Shown: positions 39,908 through 40,193 of the stretch, piece after piece
How the letters are laid out: each line of letters opens with the position of its first letter
Numbering within the stretch: position 1 is the stretch's first letter
Assembly: GCF_027587175.1 (NCBI RefSeq)
Contig: NZ_JAPCID010000024.1
Span: forward strand, 1-40,193
Reading direction: 5' to 3'
Length of the DNA stretch: 40,193 bases
Source of the DNA: Solirubrobacter deserti
GTDB taxonomy: Bacteria; Actinomycetota; Thermoleophilia; Solirubrobacterales; Solirubrobacteraceae
Notes under the pieces: model-generated
Seen by the model: the letters and a program-made list of their open reading frames with translations, nothing else
The model's database searches: none
Told to the model about the DNA's origin: nothing
Position numbers and translations under genes: made by a program

Positions 39908-39938
39908 GAGAGGGGTCGCCCCGTGGGCGACGCCTCTC
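39908..39938 (-). terminator. 13-bp hairpin before the fused sigma gene
   Basis: GAGAGGGGTCGCC (39908-39920) and GGCGACGCCTCTC (39926-39938) pair at 12 of 13 positions with a 5-nt loop. It lies between the upstream SH3-domain gene stop and the sigma start at 39892. It could be a terminator or a leader structure; no U-tract follows. Confidence 0.4.
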
Positions 39939-39971
39939 AGCGACGCGAGCCCTTTGGGCGGGTCGTCGCGT

Positions 39972-40193
39972 TCAGCAGCCATCGAGGCTCCGGCGCGGGA
40001 TCCAGCCGGTGATCGGCGCCCCGGAGCGCACGCGCACCCACGCGCGCGTGCGGTCGCGGCGCAGCAGCGTCACGCGATCGCCGCGATAGAGCACGCCGAT
40101 CGGCAGCCCGCGCGGGCTGTCGAGCACCGTGACCTCCGGTGCGCAGATGCGCTCGTGGCGCGCCGCCGTGGCGGCGTCGGCCGGGGAGGCCGA
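39972..40193 (-). CDS. SH3-like domain protein (N-terminus outside the window)
   Basis: Open on the minus strand from the window edge to TGA at 39972. The visible 73 residues contain an SH3b-like domain: EVTVLDSPRGLPIGVLYRGD, then RVTLLRRDRTRAWVRVRSG and ITGWIPRRSLDGC at the end. It resembles the SH3-like end of the neighbouring fused sigma protein and may be a second protein of the same kind or a cell-wall-binding protein. The rest is missing. Confidence 0.7.
   Translation of the reverse strand, partial: SASPADAATAARHERICAPEVTVLDSPRGLPIGVLYRGDRVTLLRRDRTRAWVRVRSGAPITGWIPRRSLDGC

Overview
High-GC, gene-dense bacterial DNA (very GC-rich third codon positions, many GTG/TTG starts, many ATGA/GTGA stop-start overlaps, near-leaderless promoters). 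It looks like a soil actinobacterium. The secreted proteins ending in KTLTFTLSTTxP, the fused sigma/anti-sigma protein and the overall style suggest Thermoleophilia/Solirubrobacterales, but this is inference without a marker gene. I saw no rRNA, tRNA, CRISPR array, insertion sequence or phage module.

Layout. (1) 1-1095, minus: two small Ala/Pro/Glu-rich proteins, one cut by the window edge, sharing a GNAAVA motif known from proteins near DUF4157 and contractile injection loci. (2) 1196-6422, minus: a tightly overlapped catabolic operon, enolase-superfamily acid-sugar dehydratase > quinone-oxidoreductase-like MDR > lutA > lutB > lutC > DUF3817. (3) 6475-12060, minus: two secreted hydrolases, an M14 zinc peptidase and an internally duplicated amidase, each followed by a hairpin. 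(4) 12122-14382, minus: a membrane TPR protein and a TPR-AAA+ ATPase, divergent from a DUF1707 membrane protein. (5) 14916-15365: a structured non-coding stretch with a perfect 15-bp inverted repeat. (6) 15366-22165: MBL hydrolase, a TIGR01777 epimerase divergent from an ArsR/SRPBCC pair across a clear operator, an AraC-type regulator, PPOX protein, small methyltransferase, Gfo/Idh/MocA oxidoreductase, ThuA protein and a degenerate ATPase-like protein. (7) 22299-26642: a secreted RTX-repeat protein, a secreted protein of unknown function, and an ECF sigma factor with its membrane partner. (8) 26703-30737: a 1344-residue secreted multidomain carbohydrate-active protein. (9) 30826-38462: two divergent MMPL transporters, the right one followed by a histidine kinase, response regulator and an orphan gene, then a tandem HD-GYP protein. 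(10) 38500-40193: a sigma factor fused to a zinc-finger anti-sigma-like segment, membrane helices and an SH3-like domain broken by an apparent 1-nt frameshift, next to a second SH3-domain gene cut by the window edge.

The most striking signal is a C-terminal module of about 116-133 residues shared by the M14 peptidase, the duplicated amidase and the large carbohydrate-active protein. It ends at the stop codon in LRTGxYxKTLTFTLSTTxP. This fits the Y-x3-L-T-W-x-L-x3-P signature of Firmicutes WxL surface domains with W replaced by F, so it may be a divergent WxL-like cell-surface attachment module. A second theme is sugar metabolism: ThuA and Gfo/Idh/MocA proteins, a DUF1080 (3-keto-glycoside hydrolase-like) domain in the large secreted protein, and the acid-sugar/lactate operon suggest use of plant-derived sugars.
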